A DNA stretch of 64,000 nt from contig NC_007925.1 of assembly GCF_000013745.1 (NCBI RefSeq), forward strand, positions 1 to 64,000, in the 5' to 3' direction. The translations under genes were made by a program, and so were the position numbers. Below the pieces are notes generated by a model, which was not told the DNA's origin, did not search any database, and was given only the letters and a program-made list of their open reading frames with translations. Of this stretch, positions 45,530 through 56,431 are shown piece by piece; position 1 is the stretch's first letter, and each line of letters opens with the position of its first letter. Origin of the DNA: Rhodopseudomonas_A palustris_F. Its GTDB lineage: Bacteria; Pseudomonadota; Alphaproteobacteria; Rhizobiales; Xanthobacteraceae.

Positions 45530-46075
45530 ATGCGCATCGACGCAGTTTCGCTCGGCGCCAACCCGCCGTATGACGTCAATGTGATCGTCGAGGTGCCAGT
45601 CGGCGGCGAGCCGATCAAGTACGAGATGGACAAGGCCGCCGGCACGCTGGTGGTGGACCGGTTTCTCTATACCGCGATGCGTTATCCCGGCAATTACGGC
45701 TTCATCCCCCACACGCTGTCCAACGACGGCGATCCCTGCGACGTGCTGGTTGCCAACACCCGCGGCATCGTCCCGGGCGCGATCATCAGCGTGCGGCCGG
45801 TCGGCGTGTTGTTGATGGAAGACGAGGCCGGCGGCGACGAGAAAATCCTCGCGGTGCCGTCGTCGAAGCTGACCCAGCGTTACGACCGCATCCAGAACTA
45901 CAGCGATATGCCCGACATCACGCTGCAACAAATTCAGCATTTCTTTGAGCACTACAAGGATCTGGAGCCCAACAAATGGGTCAAGATCACGCGTTGGGGC
46001 GATGCCGACGAGGCCCGCCGACTGATCATTGAAGGCATCGAGCGGGAAAAGGCGGCGAAGGCGGCGAAGGCCTAA
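45530..46075 (+). CDS. ppa: Inorganic pyrophosphatase
   Basis: The soluble family I pyrophosphatase splits PPi to drive biosynthetic reactions. The 181-residue protein shows the family landmarks VIVEVPVGGEPIKYEMDK, the RYPGNYGFIPHTL stretch and the metal-binding GDPCDVLV with its Asp residues. Length is close to the usual 175-180. The last residues EKAAKAAKA come from a short repeated GCG-AAG stretch. GGAG lies before the ATG. It is followed 39 nt later by an M20 peptidase gene. Confidence 0.97.
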   Translation: MRIDAVSLGANPPYDVNVIVEVPVGGEPIKYEMDKAAGTLVVDRFLYTAMRYPGNYGFIPHTLSNDGDPCDVLVANTRGIVPGAIISVRPVGVLLMEDEAGGDEKILAVPSSKLTQRYDRIQNYSDMPDITLQQIQHFFEHYKDLEPNKWVKITRWGDADEARRLIIEGIEREKAAKAAKA

Positions 46076-46114
46076 CGTCTCCGCCCGAGCCGATTGGCCG
46101 CGAAGGAGATCGCG

Positions 46115-47596
46115 ATGCGCCGGCTGCTTCGGGTGATCCGCAATCTGGTGGCGGCGCTCGTCGCCGCCGCCGTCGTGCTCGCGGGCGTGCTGGCATTCAA
46201 CGCCTTCCGACACGGCTCGCGGCAATTGCAGGTCGCAGCGGTGCCGCCGGTTCAGGTCGACGAGGCCGGCGCCGCCAAGCGGCTGTCAGAGGCGATCCGG
46301 TTTCGAACCATCTCCAATTTCCTCAATCCCGAGCAAGACGCCGCGGCGCTCGCCGCGTTGCAAGCCCATATCGTGGCGAGTTTCCCGGCGTTTCATGCCG
46401 CGGCCCAGCGCGAGGTCGTGAACGGCAAGAGCCTGCTCTACACCTGGGAGGGCAGCGACCCGACGCTGAAGCCGTTCGCGCTGCTGGCGCATCAGGACGT
46501 GGTGCCGATCGCGCCGAAGACCGAACAGGACTGGCAGCAGCCGCCGTTCGATGGCGTCATCGCCGACGGTTACGTCTGGGGCCGCGGTTCCTGGGACGAC
46601 AAAGGCAACCTCTACGCCATGCTGGAAGCCGCCGAGGCGATGGCCAGGCAGGGCTTCCGTCCGAAGCGGACGGTGTATTTCGCCTTCGGCCATGACGAAG
46701 AGGTCTCCGGCCTGCGCGGCGCCGGGGCCATCGCCAAGCTGCTCGCCTCGCGCGGCGTGAAGCTCGATTTCGTGCTCGACGAGGGCCTGCTGATCACCGA
46801 GGGCATCATGACCGGGCTGCCGCGGCCGGCGGCGCTGATCGGCGTCGCCGAGAAGGGCTACGCCACGCTGGTGCTGACGGCGCGGGCGACACCCGGACAT
46901 TCCTCGATGCCGCCGCGACAGACCGCGATCGGCATGATGAGCGCGGCGCTCAGCCATCTCGAGGACAAAAGGCTGCCGATGCAGATCCGCGGCACGGTGG
47001 CGGAAATGTTCGATACCCTGGCGCCGGAAATGCGCGGCATCTATCGCGTCGTGCTGTCGAACCTGTGGCTGTTCAAGCCGCTATTGCTGCGCGAATTCGA
47101 AAAGACCGGCCCGACCGAGGCGATGGTGCGCACCACCACGGCACTGACCATCTTCAATGCCGGCGACAAGGACAACGTGCTGCCCGGCGTCGCCGAGGCC
47201 AGCGTGAATTTCCGGTTGGTGCCGGGCGACACCCAGGCCAGCATCACCGACCACGTCCGCGAGACCATCGCCAACGACAACATCGCGATTGGTGGATCCG
47301 AGGGCAATTTCGACCCGCCGCCGGTGACCGGCAGCAAGAGCGCGGCCTATCGGCAGCTCAACCAGACCATCCGCGAGATCTTTCCCGACGTCGTGGTCGC
47401 GCCCGGGCTGATGGTGGCGGCCACCGACTCGCGGCACTATGCCGAGGTCGCCGACAACATCCTGCGGTTTTCGCCGGTGCGGGCAACGTCGGAGGATCTG
47501 AAGCGCTTCCACGGCACCAATGAGCGGCTCAGCATCGCCAACTACGCCGACATGATCCGATTCTATCGGCGGCTGATCGAGAACACCGCGGGATAG
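46115..47596 (+). CDS. M20 family metallopeptidase, membrane anchored
   Basis: The 493-residue protein has an N-terminal hydrophobic anchor (about 9-31) and a peptidase M20 domain. Zinc ligands appear in LLAHQDVVP, WGRGSWDDKGN and the acidic GHDEEVSG, and the lid domain holds ATPGHSSMPP. The C-terminal His is in ATDSRHYAEV. The arrangement resembles carboxypeptidase PM20D1/CPS1-type enzymes. The ATG at 46115 is fixed by AAGGAG 6 nt upstream; a TTG at 46094 precedes it but has no site. It likely acts in the periplasm. Confidence 0.9.
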   Translation: MRRLLRVIRNLVAALVAAAVVLAGVLAFNAFRHGSRQLQVAAVPPVQVDEAGAAKRLSEAIRFRTISNFLNPEQDAAALAALQAHIVASFPAFHAAAQREVVNGKSLLYTWEGSDPTLKPFALLAHQDVVPIAPKTEQDWQQPPFDGVIADGYVWGRGSWDDKGNLYAMLEAAEAMARQGFRPKRTVYFAFGHDEEVSGLRGAGAIAKLLASRGVKLDFVLDEGLLITEGIMTGLPRPAALIGVAEKGYATLVLTARATPGHSSMPPRQTAIGMMSAALSHLEDKRLPMQIRGTVAEMFDTLAPEMRGIYRVVLSNLWLFKPLLLREFEKTGPTEAMVRTTTALTIFNAGDKDNVLPGVAEASVNFRLVPGDTQASITDHVRETIANDNIAIGGSEGNFDPPPVTGSKSAAYRQLNQTIREIFPDVVVAPGLMVAATDSRHYAEVADNILRFSPVRATSEDLKRFHGTNERLSIANYADMIRFYRRLIENTAG

Positions 47597-47726
47597 CTTT
47601 CTTCCTCCCCGCTTGCGGCCGAAGCGGGAGAGGCGGCAGGCAGCGGCTGTTGCGCGCTATCTTTCCAACCGCCAATGATGACCGGAAGCCGATGAACGAA
47701 AGCCGTGCCCCGCCGGCAGCAGAACG

Positions 47727-47763
47727 CCCTCTCCCGCTTGCGGGGGAGGGTTGGGGGTGGGGG
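47727..47763. repeat. CCCTCTCCCGCTTGCGGGGGAGGG element
   Basis: Single full copy, 37 bp, nearly identical to the one at 23086-23123, including the TTGGGGGTGGGGG tail. Same family as the facing pair at 23 kb and the single core at 24269-24288. Confidence 0.8.
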
Positions 47764-47798
47764 AAGCCGCGGGCGGGGCAAGCCCGGCGATCAGAAAC

Positions 47799-47934
47799 GT
47801 GCCCCGGACGTGGCGCAGCGCGCCGCACTTCGCGGCGTGGTGCGCCGCAGAGCCGGGGCGGTTACGGAACGCGGAATCTGGAACGGTCCCGGCTCGCGGC
47901 GCAGCGCTTGCGCGCTGCGCCGCGTCCGGGACAC
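47799..47934 (+). repeat. 136-bp inverted-repeat element, copy 2
   Basis: Same ends, length and orientation as the element at 21389-21524. The interior differs by many substitutions and one-base indels that cancel out, and complementary changes keep the internal stems (for example GCGCAGCGCTTGCGCGCTGCGC at about 47899-47920). It lies 37 nt from the acs stop codon and faces it, so it could end acs transcription. Confidence 0.85.
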
Positions 47935-47971
47935 CAGCCCTTATTCGGGCGGTGCCGACTTCTGCGACGCT

Positions 47972-49915
<1,944 letters not shown>

Positions 49916-50513
49916 TCGTTCCTCCACCCCAAAAAGCGGCCATTGCCGCGCATTGCCGTCAGTGCCCTCACGTCGAAGTCAGGTCGCGGCGGCACATCCC
50001 CGAAAGAGAACTTCCGATCCGCTCCCGGAGACCAAAGTCCGTGTGGGTGCGAATCGGCCTTCCAGGATTAGCGTCGCCGGCGACGAGCGATATCGATCGC
50101 TGCACCGTCCGGCTTTTCTTGTTGCGCGATTATGCGTCGGTGCCTGGGGCCGCGACAAGCGGTGATGCATTGGACTTTTGGCCTTGGCCGCGGTCATCGG
50201 CGCGTCGTCAAGCTTCTGCGGCGCGCCCGGCGGCGTTTCCGGTGCCGTCCGGCGCGACCCAATGCCGCCGCTGTGATCGCCGGAAGGCCTCCGAAAGGTA
50301 CGGGGGGTGCCGGATTCCAGGGCTCCCGATCGCATGGTCCGGGAGCGTCCCCAGCCGGATGCGCTGCGGCGCAACCGCCCGTTCGGAACCAGTCGGCCGG
50401 CCGCCGCATGACCGCGACAGGCTCCGAGGAGGCGTGCAACACCATGATGGGACGGCGGGGAACGGCAACCGTCCGTCGCCGACTGACGCGTCAGCAGGAG
50501 CGTCAAGCCGGGG
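49916..50513. other. 600-base intergenic region upstream of acs
   Basis: No gene is recognisable; the open frames on both strands are Arg/Pro/Ala-rich and have no family features. A short inverted repeat CTCCCG-N11-CGGGAG is at about 50325-50347. The acs promoter should be near its left end. It is the longest gene-free stretch after the first 757 bases. Confidence 0.5.
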
Positions 50514-51176
50514 CTACTTCAGCGTCCACACCCCGGTCGCCTTGATCTCGGCGTCCTCGAGTTCGCGCGTCACCGGCACGCTGTAGCTGGCGAGCTGGGT
50601 CAGCTGGTGCTTCGGCAAGTACGTCCGCCCGGGATCGCCGATCAGTACGGTGGCGCCTTGCGCCGCGCGGCGCTGCAGAAATGCGAAGGCCAGCGCGGCG
50701 ATGTCGCGCTGATAGAAGATGTCGCCGGCCAGCACGGTCTGCGCCGGCGCGACATGCGGCGCGGCGAGCAGATCGTCGCCGCTGATCGCGATGGTCACGC
50801 CATTGGCCCGTGCATTGATCGCGATCGCCTCGCGCGCGAAGCCGTCAATGTCGAATGCGGTGACACTCTGCGCCCCGGCCTTCATCGCCGCAATCGCCAC
50901 CAGCCCGGAGCCGGAGGCGAAATCGATCACCTCGCGCCCGGCGACGCTGTCGGGATGATCGAGCAGATAGCGCGCCAGCGCCTGGCCGCCGGCCCAGGCG
51001 AACGCCCAGAATGGCGGCGGCAATCCGACCTCGCCCAGTTCCTCCTCGGTCCGGCTCCACAGTGGCAGCGCCTCGTCGGCGACATGCAGCATCACCTCCG
51101 GCACCAGTGGCACCGGCCGCAGCCGCGTATTGGCGGCGATGAAGGCGGTCGGATCGGCGATCGCGGAGGAGCTCAT
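50514..51176 (-). CDS. Class I SAM-dependent methyltransferase, ETFB-Lys/PrmA-like
   Basis: The 220-residue protein has the SAM-binding motif I VIDFASGSGLVAIAAMKAG (Asp after the strand, then GSG loop), the acidic end of strand 2 in VTAFDIDG, and the N-terminal PPFWAFAWAGGQALARYLL segment. That segment is characteristic of the family containing mitochondrial ETF-beta lysine methyltransferase and nicotinamide N-methyltransferase-like proteins. A protein-lysine substrate is plausible. The ATG at 51176 has no clear ribosome site; an ATG at 51212 would add twelve residues. It follows the EVE gene on the same strand. Confidence 0.82.
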   Translation of the reverse strand: MSSSAIADPTAFIAANTRLRPVPLVPEVMLHVADEALPLWSRTEEELGEVGLPPPFWAFAWAGGQALARYLLDHPDSVAGREVIDFASGSGLVAIAAMKAGAQSVTAFDIDGFAREAIAINARANGVTIAISGDDLLAAPHVAPAQTVLAGDIFYQRDIAALAFAFLQRRAAQGATVLIGDPGRTYLPKHQLTQLASYSVPVTRELEDAEIKATGVWTLK

Positions 51177-51254
51177 CGCCGGGTCTTGCGCGGATCCCGC
51201 GGCGATGTCCATGGGGGTGCGCTGGAACTTGGCGTCCGGGCGATGCCCGCCGCG

Positions 51255-51668
51255 CTATACGCCGCCCATCTTGCAGACGATCTTCCACTCGTCAGCGGTG
51301 ACCGGCTGAACCGAGAGTCGCGACTGTTTCAGCAGCGCCATCTCGGCCAGCGACTTTTCCGCCTTGATCGCCACCAGCGTCACCGGGGTTTTCAAGGGCG
51401 TCAGCGCCTTGATGTCGACGCAGACGAACTTGCCGCTGTCGTCGGTGGGATCGGGATAGGCCTCGCGGATGATTTCCGCGATGCCGACGATCTGCTTGCC
51501 CTCGTTGGAGTGATAGTAAAAGGCGCGGTCGCCTTTTTTCATCTTCATCATGTGCAGCTTGGCGCTGTGGTTGCGCACCCCGGTCCAGGCCTCGCCCTTG
51601 GCGCCCTTCGCCACCTGCTGCTCCCACGACCAGGTCGAGGGCTCCGACTTCACCAGCCAGAACGCCAT
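51255..51668 (-). CDS. EVE domain-containing protein
   Basis: A 137-residue stand-alone EVE (PUA-like) domain starting MAFWLVKSEPSTWSWEQ with the typical WTGVRNHSAKLHMMKMKKGDRAFYYHS and IVGIAEIIREAYPDPT. These domains bind modified bases in DNA or RNA; the human relative is thymocyte nuclear protein 1. It lies 3 nt after the gpsA stop region on the same strand, a conserved neighbourhood in alphaproteobacteria. The physiological ligand is unknown. Confidence 0.92.
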   Translation of the reverse strand: MAFWLVKSEPSTWSWEQQVAKGAKGEAWTGVRNHSAKLHMMKMKKGDRAFYYHSNEGKQIVGIAEIIREAYPDPTDDSGKFVCVDIKALTPLKTPVTLVAIKAEKSLAEMALLKQSRLSVQPVTADEWKIVCKMGGV

Positions 51669-51671
51669 CGG

Positions 51672-52661
51672 CTATTCCTCGGCTTTCAGCGGTCGCGTCA
51701 GCAGCGATTCGATCGCGGCGTCGACGCTGATTTGCCCGGCGAGGATGGCGGCGACCGCGGTCGAGATCGGCATCTCGACGTTCTTCAGCCGCGCCATCTC
51801 CAACAGCACCGGCGCGGTGAAGGCGCCTTCCGCGAGCTTGCCGTGCGAGGCCTCCGAGGCGCTCTCGCCGCGGCCGAGCGCCACGCCGAACGAGAAGTTG
51901 CGCGATTGCGGCGTACTGCAGCACATCGTCAGATCGCCGAGGCCGGACAGGCCGTGCATGGTTTCGATGCGGGCGCCATAGGCCTTGCCGAACCGCATCA
52001 GCTCGACGAAACCGCGCGTGGTCATCGCCGCCAGCGCCGAGGCGCCGAGCTTGCGGCCTTCGACGATGCCGGCGGCGATCGCCAGCACGTTCTTGGTGGC
52101 GCCGCCGAGTTCGACGCCGCGTACGTCGGTGGAGTGATAGGGCCGGAAGGTGCCGGAGTTCATCGCCTGCGCCAGCGCCTGGGCGATGCCGGCGTCGGTC
52201 GCCGCGATGGTCACCGCGGTCGGCAGCCCGCGTGCCACGTCGGCGGCGAAGCTCGGCCCCGACAGGATCGCCGGCGTCGCCTGCGGCGCCGCCTCGGCGA
52301 TGATCTCGGTCATGAATTTATGAGTGCCGTGCTCGATGCCCTTGGCGCAGGCGACCAGCGGCGTGCGGTCGGCGATCAGCGGCGCCAATGAAGTGACCAC
52401 CTGGCGCAGCACCTGCGCCGGCACCACCAGCAGGATGGCCTGCGCCCTTGCGGCTTCGCTCAAATCGCGAGTGACTTTGATCGAGGAGTCCAACGTCACG
52501 CCGGGCAGATAAAGGCTCTCGCGCTTCTGCTGCAATTGTTGCGCATTGTTGGCGTCGTGCTCCCAGAGCACGACGTCGCGGCCGGCACGGGCGCCGGTCT
52601 GCGCCAGCGCGGTGCCCCAGGCGCCGCCGCCGAGCACCGCCACGGAATCATAGGACAGCAT
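51672..52661 (-). CDS. gpsA: NAD(P)+-dependent glycerol-3-phosphate dehydrogenase
   Basis: GpsA makes sn-glycerol-3-phosphate from dihydroxyacetone phosphate for phospholipid synthesis. The 329-residue protein starts with the Rossmann motif [15 protein letters not shown], has [11 protein letters not shown] with the Lys, the catalytic Lys in [14 protein letters not shown] and [23 protein letters not shown]. Length is right (about 330). It lies downstream of tsaD (295 nt with repeats between) and directly upstream of the EVE gene. Confidence 0.97.
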
Positions 52662-52723
52662 GGAAAGGCCTCATGGAATCGACTGCGTGAATTGTGGGTT
52701 GAGAATCTAGGCCGCCGGCAGCC

Positions 52724-52913
52724 TGCTCCCTCGCCCCGCTCTTGCGGGGAGAAGAGTGGGGTGAGGGGCTCTTGCCGACCCTCGAGGAGTGAAACGGGAT
52801 GAACTGCAGTGCCCGGTCCCTCACCCGACCGGCGTCGCTACGCACCGCCGATCGACCCTCGGGTCGTCGCCCGAGGGCAGGCTCTCTCCCCGCGCAAAGC
52901 GGGGAGAGGTGAA
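52724..52913. repeat. Facing CTCGCCCCGC / CTCTCCCCGC hairpin repeats with internal GGGTCG palindrome
   Basis: The left element (52724-52772) contains CCCCGCTCTTGCGGGG followed by AGTGGGGTGAGGGGC; the right part (about 52816-52913) contains CCCTCACCCG, CCCTCGGGTCGTCGCCCGAGGG and CTCTCCCCGCGCAAAGCGGGGAGAG. The arrangement mirrors the facing pair at 23 kb. It fills the gap between tsaD and gpsA on the same strand, so it would lie inside a tsaD-gpsA transcript if there is one. Confidence 0.75.
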
Positions 52914-52956
52914 GCCGTGCTCGCGGCACTGGAACGTTCATCACGATGACTCTGCT

Positions 52957-54048
52957 CTAGAAGCCCGCGCGGGTGTTGGCGAATTGCGCCGGCGTGATGA
53001 CGTTGGCGTCGAGCAGCCAGCGCGCCCGCGGCGCGAATTCGAGGCTGTCGGTCAACCCCAGCGCCAGCCGTTCGGCGCCGGCCCAGGCGATCATCGCCCC
53101 GTTGTCGGTGCATAGCGCCGGCGGGGGGATCATGAATTGAGTGCCGGCGGCCAAGGCCACCTGCTGCAACGCGCCGCGGATCGCCTGATTGGCGGCGACG
53201 CCACCGGCGGCGACCAGCGCGTGCGGCGCGCCGAACCGCTCGCGAAATATCCGAAGGCCGACATGCAGCCGGTCGGCGGTGGATTCCAGCGCCGCGGCCT
53301 GGAATCCAGCGCACAGATCGTTGACGTCCTGCGGCTCAAGCGGCGATAGCCGGCTGGCCTCGTTGCGCACCGCGGTCTTCAGACCGGACAGCGAAAAATT
53401 GGCGTCGGCGCGGCCCAGCATCGGCCGCGGAAACGCAAAGCGCGCAGCGTCGCCGGCCGCCGCGGCGCGCTCGACCTGCGGCCCGCCCGGATAGGGCAGC
53501 CCGAGCATCTTGGCGACCTTGTCGAAGGCCTCGCCCATCGCGTCGTCGACGGTGGTGCCGAGCCGGACGTAGTTGCCGACGCCGAGCACCGCGACGATCT
53601 GGGTGTGGCCGCCGGAGGCGAGAAACAGGCAATAGGGGAATTGCAGCGCGTCGGTCAGCCGCGGCGTCAGCGCGTGGGCTTCCAGATGGTTGACCGCGAT
53701 CAACGGCGTATCGTGCACCAGCGCGATCGCCTTGCCGGTGGTGAGGCCGACGATGACGCCGCCGATCAGGCCGGGCCCGGCGGCGGCGGCGACGCCCGAA
53801 AGATCCTTGAAGCCGAGGCCGGCCTGCTGCATCGCACGCGCGATGATGCCGTCGAGCAGGTCGACATGCGCCCGCGCCGCGATCTCGGGGACCACGCCGC
53901 CGAACGGCGCGTGATCCTCGATCTGCGAGTGCACGATGTTGGACAGGATGCGGCCGCTGCCATCGCTGCGGCGCTCGACCACGGCGGCCGCGGTTTCGTC
54001 GCAAGTGGTCTCGATCCCCAGCACCAGAGACGCTGTATCGGTAGCCAA
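52957..54048 (-). CDS. tsaD: tRNA N6-adenosine threonylcarbamoyltransferase TsaD
   Basis: TsaD transfers the threonylcarbamoyl group to A37 of ANN-decoding tRNAs, with TsaB and TsaE. The 363-residue protein has [17 protein letters not shown] at the N-terminus, the metal-binding [22 protein letters not shown] and the C-terminal [13 protein letters not shown] place the start at the TTG at 54048, which has AAGGG about 6 nt upstream and gives the family length; the only upstream ATG in reach (54102) has no site and adds unrelated residues. It is divergent from hemD, 181 nt away. Confidence 0.94.
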
Positions 54049-54229
54049 ATTGAGCCCTTGCGTTTGCCGCCAATACGGCGTTTTCCTTGCCCGGCGTAGC
54101 ATTGCGGGGTCTGTGTATGCAATCGTCAGGTTTGCTATCCCCCGCTGGAGCAGCCGTGGCCGCAGCGCCCGCACTCCGGCCAGGTTTTCGCCGTGCGATG
54201 ATCTTGCAGTCGCGCGCGGAGATCTGAGC

Positions 54230-54976
54230 GTGGCCCTGCTCGTCACCCGCCCGCAACCCGACAACGAGACCACCGCTGTGGCGTTGCGGACCAAGGGATA
54301 CGAGGTGCTGCTGGCGCCGATGCTGCGGTTCGAAGCGGTCGCGGTGAAGGACGATCCCGAGGCGCGCTACGGCGCGGTGATCGTCACCAGCGCCAATGCG
54401 CTGCGCGCCGTCGCCGGCCAGACCGGCATTGCCCGGCTGCTCGATCTGCCGTTGTTCGCGGTTGGCGCGCGCACCGCGCAAAGCGCGCGCGATGCAGGAT
54501 TTCGCAACGTCATCGTCGCCGATGGCGACGCCAGCGCGCTGCGCGACAAGATCGTCGCCGCCGCCCGCGCCAAACAGCTGCAAAAGGCCGACACCCTATT
54601 GTATCTGTCCGGAGCCGAGGTCGCCCGCGATCTCGCAGGTGAGCTGCGCGCGCTGGGGTTCAATATCGCCACACAGACCGCTTATAAGATGATACCGGTA
54701 CGCGATCTGCCCGACGAGGTCTGCGACGCCTTTGCCGCAAATCGCATCGAGGCCGTGCTGCATTATTCGGGACGCAGTGCGCGCTCGTTTCTGGAAGCGG
54801 CGCGGAGCGCGGGGATCGAGATTTCGGCGCTGGCGGTGCCGCAATGCTGCCTGTCGGCGGCGGTCGCCGGGGTGGTGCGCGAAGCCGGGGCGACCCGGGT
54901 GATGGAGGCGCGCAGGCCGGATGAGGCCGCGTTGTTCGACGTGCTAGATCGTGCGCTGAGCCCGCTGGCACGCTAA
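54230..54976 (+). CDS. hemD: Uroporphyrinogen-III synthase
   Basis: HemD cyclises hydroxymethylbilane to uroporphyrinogen III in haem and bacteriochlorophyll synthesis. Sequence conservation in this family is low, but the 248-residue protein has the N-terminal LLVTRPQPDNETTAVAL, VIVTSANALRA, LFAVGARTAQSARDAGF and, in the second lobe, YSGRSARSFLEAA, a good overall match. The start is a GTG at 54230 with GGAG 8 nt upstream. It precedes the mitofilin-like and hemY genes as in other alphaproteobacteria, but the usual preceding hemC is absent. Confidence 0.9.
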   Translation: MALLVTRPQPDNETTAVALRTKGYEVLLAPMLRFEAVAVKDDPEARYGAVIVTSANALRAVAGQTGIARLLDLPLFAVGARTAQSARDAGFRNVIVADGDASALRDKIVAAARAKQLQKADTLLYLSGAEVARDLAGELRALGFNIATQTAYKMIPVRDLPDEVCDAFAANRIEAVLHYSGRSARSFLEAARSAGIEISALAVPQCCLSAAVAGVVREAGATRVMEARRPDEAALFDVLDRALSPLAR

Positions 54977-55032
54977 GGAAGAGACGGCGAATCGACACGG
55001 ATTCGGCCGCGACGCTGATGAGGAAGGTTACG

Positions 55033-56424
55033 ATGGTCAAGGTCAGGCCCCACGACAATCGCTCTGCGACGGACGCGAACCGGTCGGAACATCGGACCCC
55101 GCCGGAGGATTCCCAGCCGCCGCAAGATTCCGCGCCGGCGGTCGACGCCGAGACGCCAGCAGAGCAACCGGCGCCCGAGATCGATCAGCAGATCGCACCG
55201 CAGGCGGTGCTGCCGCCTGGCGGCGACGAGGTCGCGCCCGAGGCTGCCGAGCCCGCCGTAACACAACAGGCCGAAGCTGCGGAGAGCGAACGCTTGGCCG
55301 CGGAGTCGCCGAGCCCTGTGTCCGAGCCAGCCCCGCGGTCGCCGTCGATCGCAGTGCCGGCGCTGACCGGCGCGGTGGCTGCCGCGATCGTGGTCGGTGC
55401 GGCCTGGTTCGCGCTCGGTCCCAATCTGGCGCCGCCGCCGGCCGCCCCCGTGGTCGTGCAAAACGATAATGCCGCGCTCGGTGCCCTGACCGCGCGGGTC
55501 GCCGGTGTGGAATCCAAAGTCGCGGCGTTGTCGAGCGCTGCGGCGACGCCAGCCGCCTCGGCGGCGCCGGCCGATGCCACGCTGGCTCCCCGAATTGACG
55601 CGGTGGAGAAATCCATCGCAGCGCTACGCGACGATTTCGCCGCCGCCCGCACCCAATCCGCGCAATTGTCTGCCGCCGTCAATGCGCTGAAAACCGCGCC
55701 GACCGATGGCTCCGCGCCCGCGGTGGCCACCGGCGAGACGCCGGCCGCGGTCGATCTCGCGCCGCTCAATGAGCGGCTCAGCCAGCTCGAACAGGCGGTC
55801 AAGACGCCGGCGCCGACGATTGATCTAGCGCCGCTCGACGAACGCCTCGACAAGTTGGAGCGCGCCGCCACGACGCCGGTGGCGGTGCCGGCAGCGCCGG
55901 ACGACACCGCGCTGCGCCGCGTGGTGGCGGCGATGCTGCTCGACGTTTCGGTGCGGCAGGGCGAGCCCTATGCCGGCGTGCTGACCGTCGCCAAGCCGCT
56001 TTCGCCCGACGCCGCAACGCTGAAGCCGCTCGACGCCTTCGCATCCACCGGCGTGCCGAGCATCACCGTGCTCGCCCGCGAACTGGTGGCGCTGCTGCCG
56101 AAGCTTGCGCCCGGCCCGAGCGGCCCGGACAGCACCGCCAGCATCATCGAGCGGCTGCAGGCCGGCGCCGATCGCATGGTTCGGATTCAGCGGCCCGACG
56201 CCGCCACCGCCAAGGACCGTGGCGCGATCGTCGCCCGCATCGCGGTCGCGGCGCAACGCAGCGATCTCGCCGAAGCGGTGCGCGAACTCAATCTGCTCGA
56301 GCCGGCCGATCGCGCGCCGGCGCAGCCCTGGCTCGACAAAGTCGCCGCGCGCGACGCCGCTCTCGCCGTTTCCCGTCAGTTCGCTGCCGCCGCGATGGCG
56401 GCGCTCCCGAAAAAATCGCCATAG
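55033..56424 (+). CDS. Mitofilin/Mic60-like inner-membrane protein (COG4223)
   Basis: The 463-residue protein has a Pro/Glu/Ala-rich N-terminal cytoplasmic part (about 1-100), one transmembrane helix (about 106-128), a low-complexity coiled-coil region with repeated LxxLE units and Ala/Thr-rich spacers, and a helical C-terminal domain (about 270-463). This is the layout of alphaproteobacterial Mic60 relatives, which shape internal membranes in some phototrophs. I prefer the ATG at 55033, with AGGAAGG about 7 nt before it, over the ATG at 55018. It is followed 7 nt later by hemY. Confidence 0.85.
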   Translation: MVKVRPHDNRSATDANRSEHRTPPEDSQPPQDSAPAVDAETPAEQPAPEIDQQIAPQAVLPPGGDEVAPEAAEPAVTQQAEAAESERLAAESPSPVSEPAPRSPSIAVPALTGAVAAAIVVGAAWFALGPNLAPPPAAPVVVQNDNAALGALTARVAGVESKVAALSSAAATPAASAAPADATLAPRIDAVEKSIAALRDDFAAARTQSAQLSAAVNALKTAPTDGSAPAVATGETPAAVDLAPLNERLSQLEQAVKTPAPTIDLAPLDERLDKLERAATTPVAVPAAPDDTALRRVVAAMLLDVSVRQGEPYAGVLTVAKPLSPDAATLKPLDAFASTGVPSITVLARELVALLPKLAPGPSGPDSTASIIERLQAGADRMVRIQRPDAATAKDRGAIVARIAVAAQRSDLAEAVRELNLLEPADRAPAQPWLDKVAARDAALAVSRQFAAAAMAALPKKSP

Positions 56425-56431
56425 GACTCCG

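Larger units (their letters stand above)
47597..47971. other. Repeat-filled intergenic region between the M20 peptidase and acs
   Basis: About 375 bases between convergent genes holding three repeat elements: a degenerate CCTCCCCGC/GCGGGAGAGG palindrome at about 47604-47632, the CCCTCTCCCGC element at 47727-47763 and the 136-bp element at 47799-47934. No gene is seen. Confidence 0.7.

Noticed and set aside
50132..50545. 137-residue open frame upstream of the methyltransferase gene
   Set aside because: Arg/Pro/Ala-rich composition, no family features, overlaps the end of the methyltransferase gene on the other strand.
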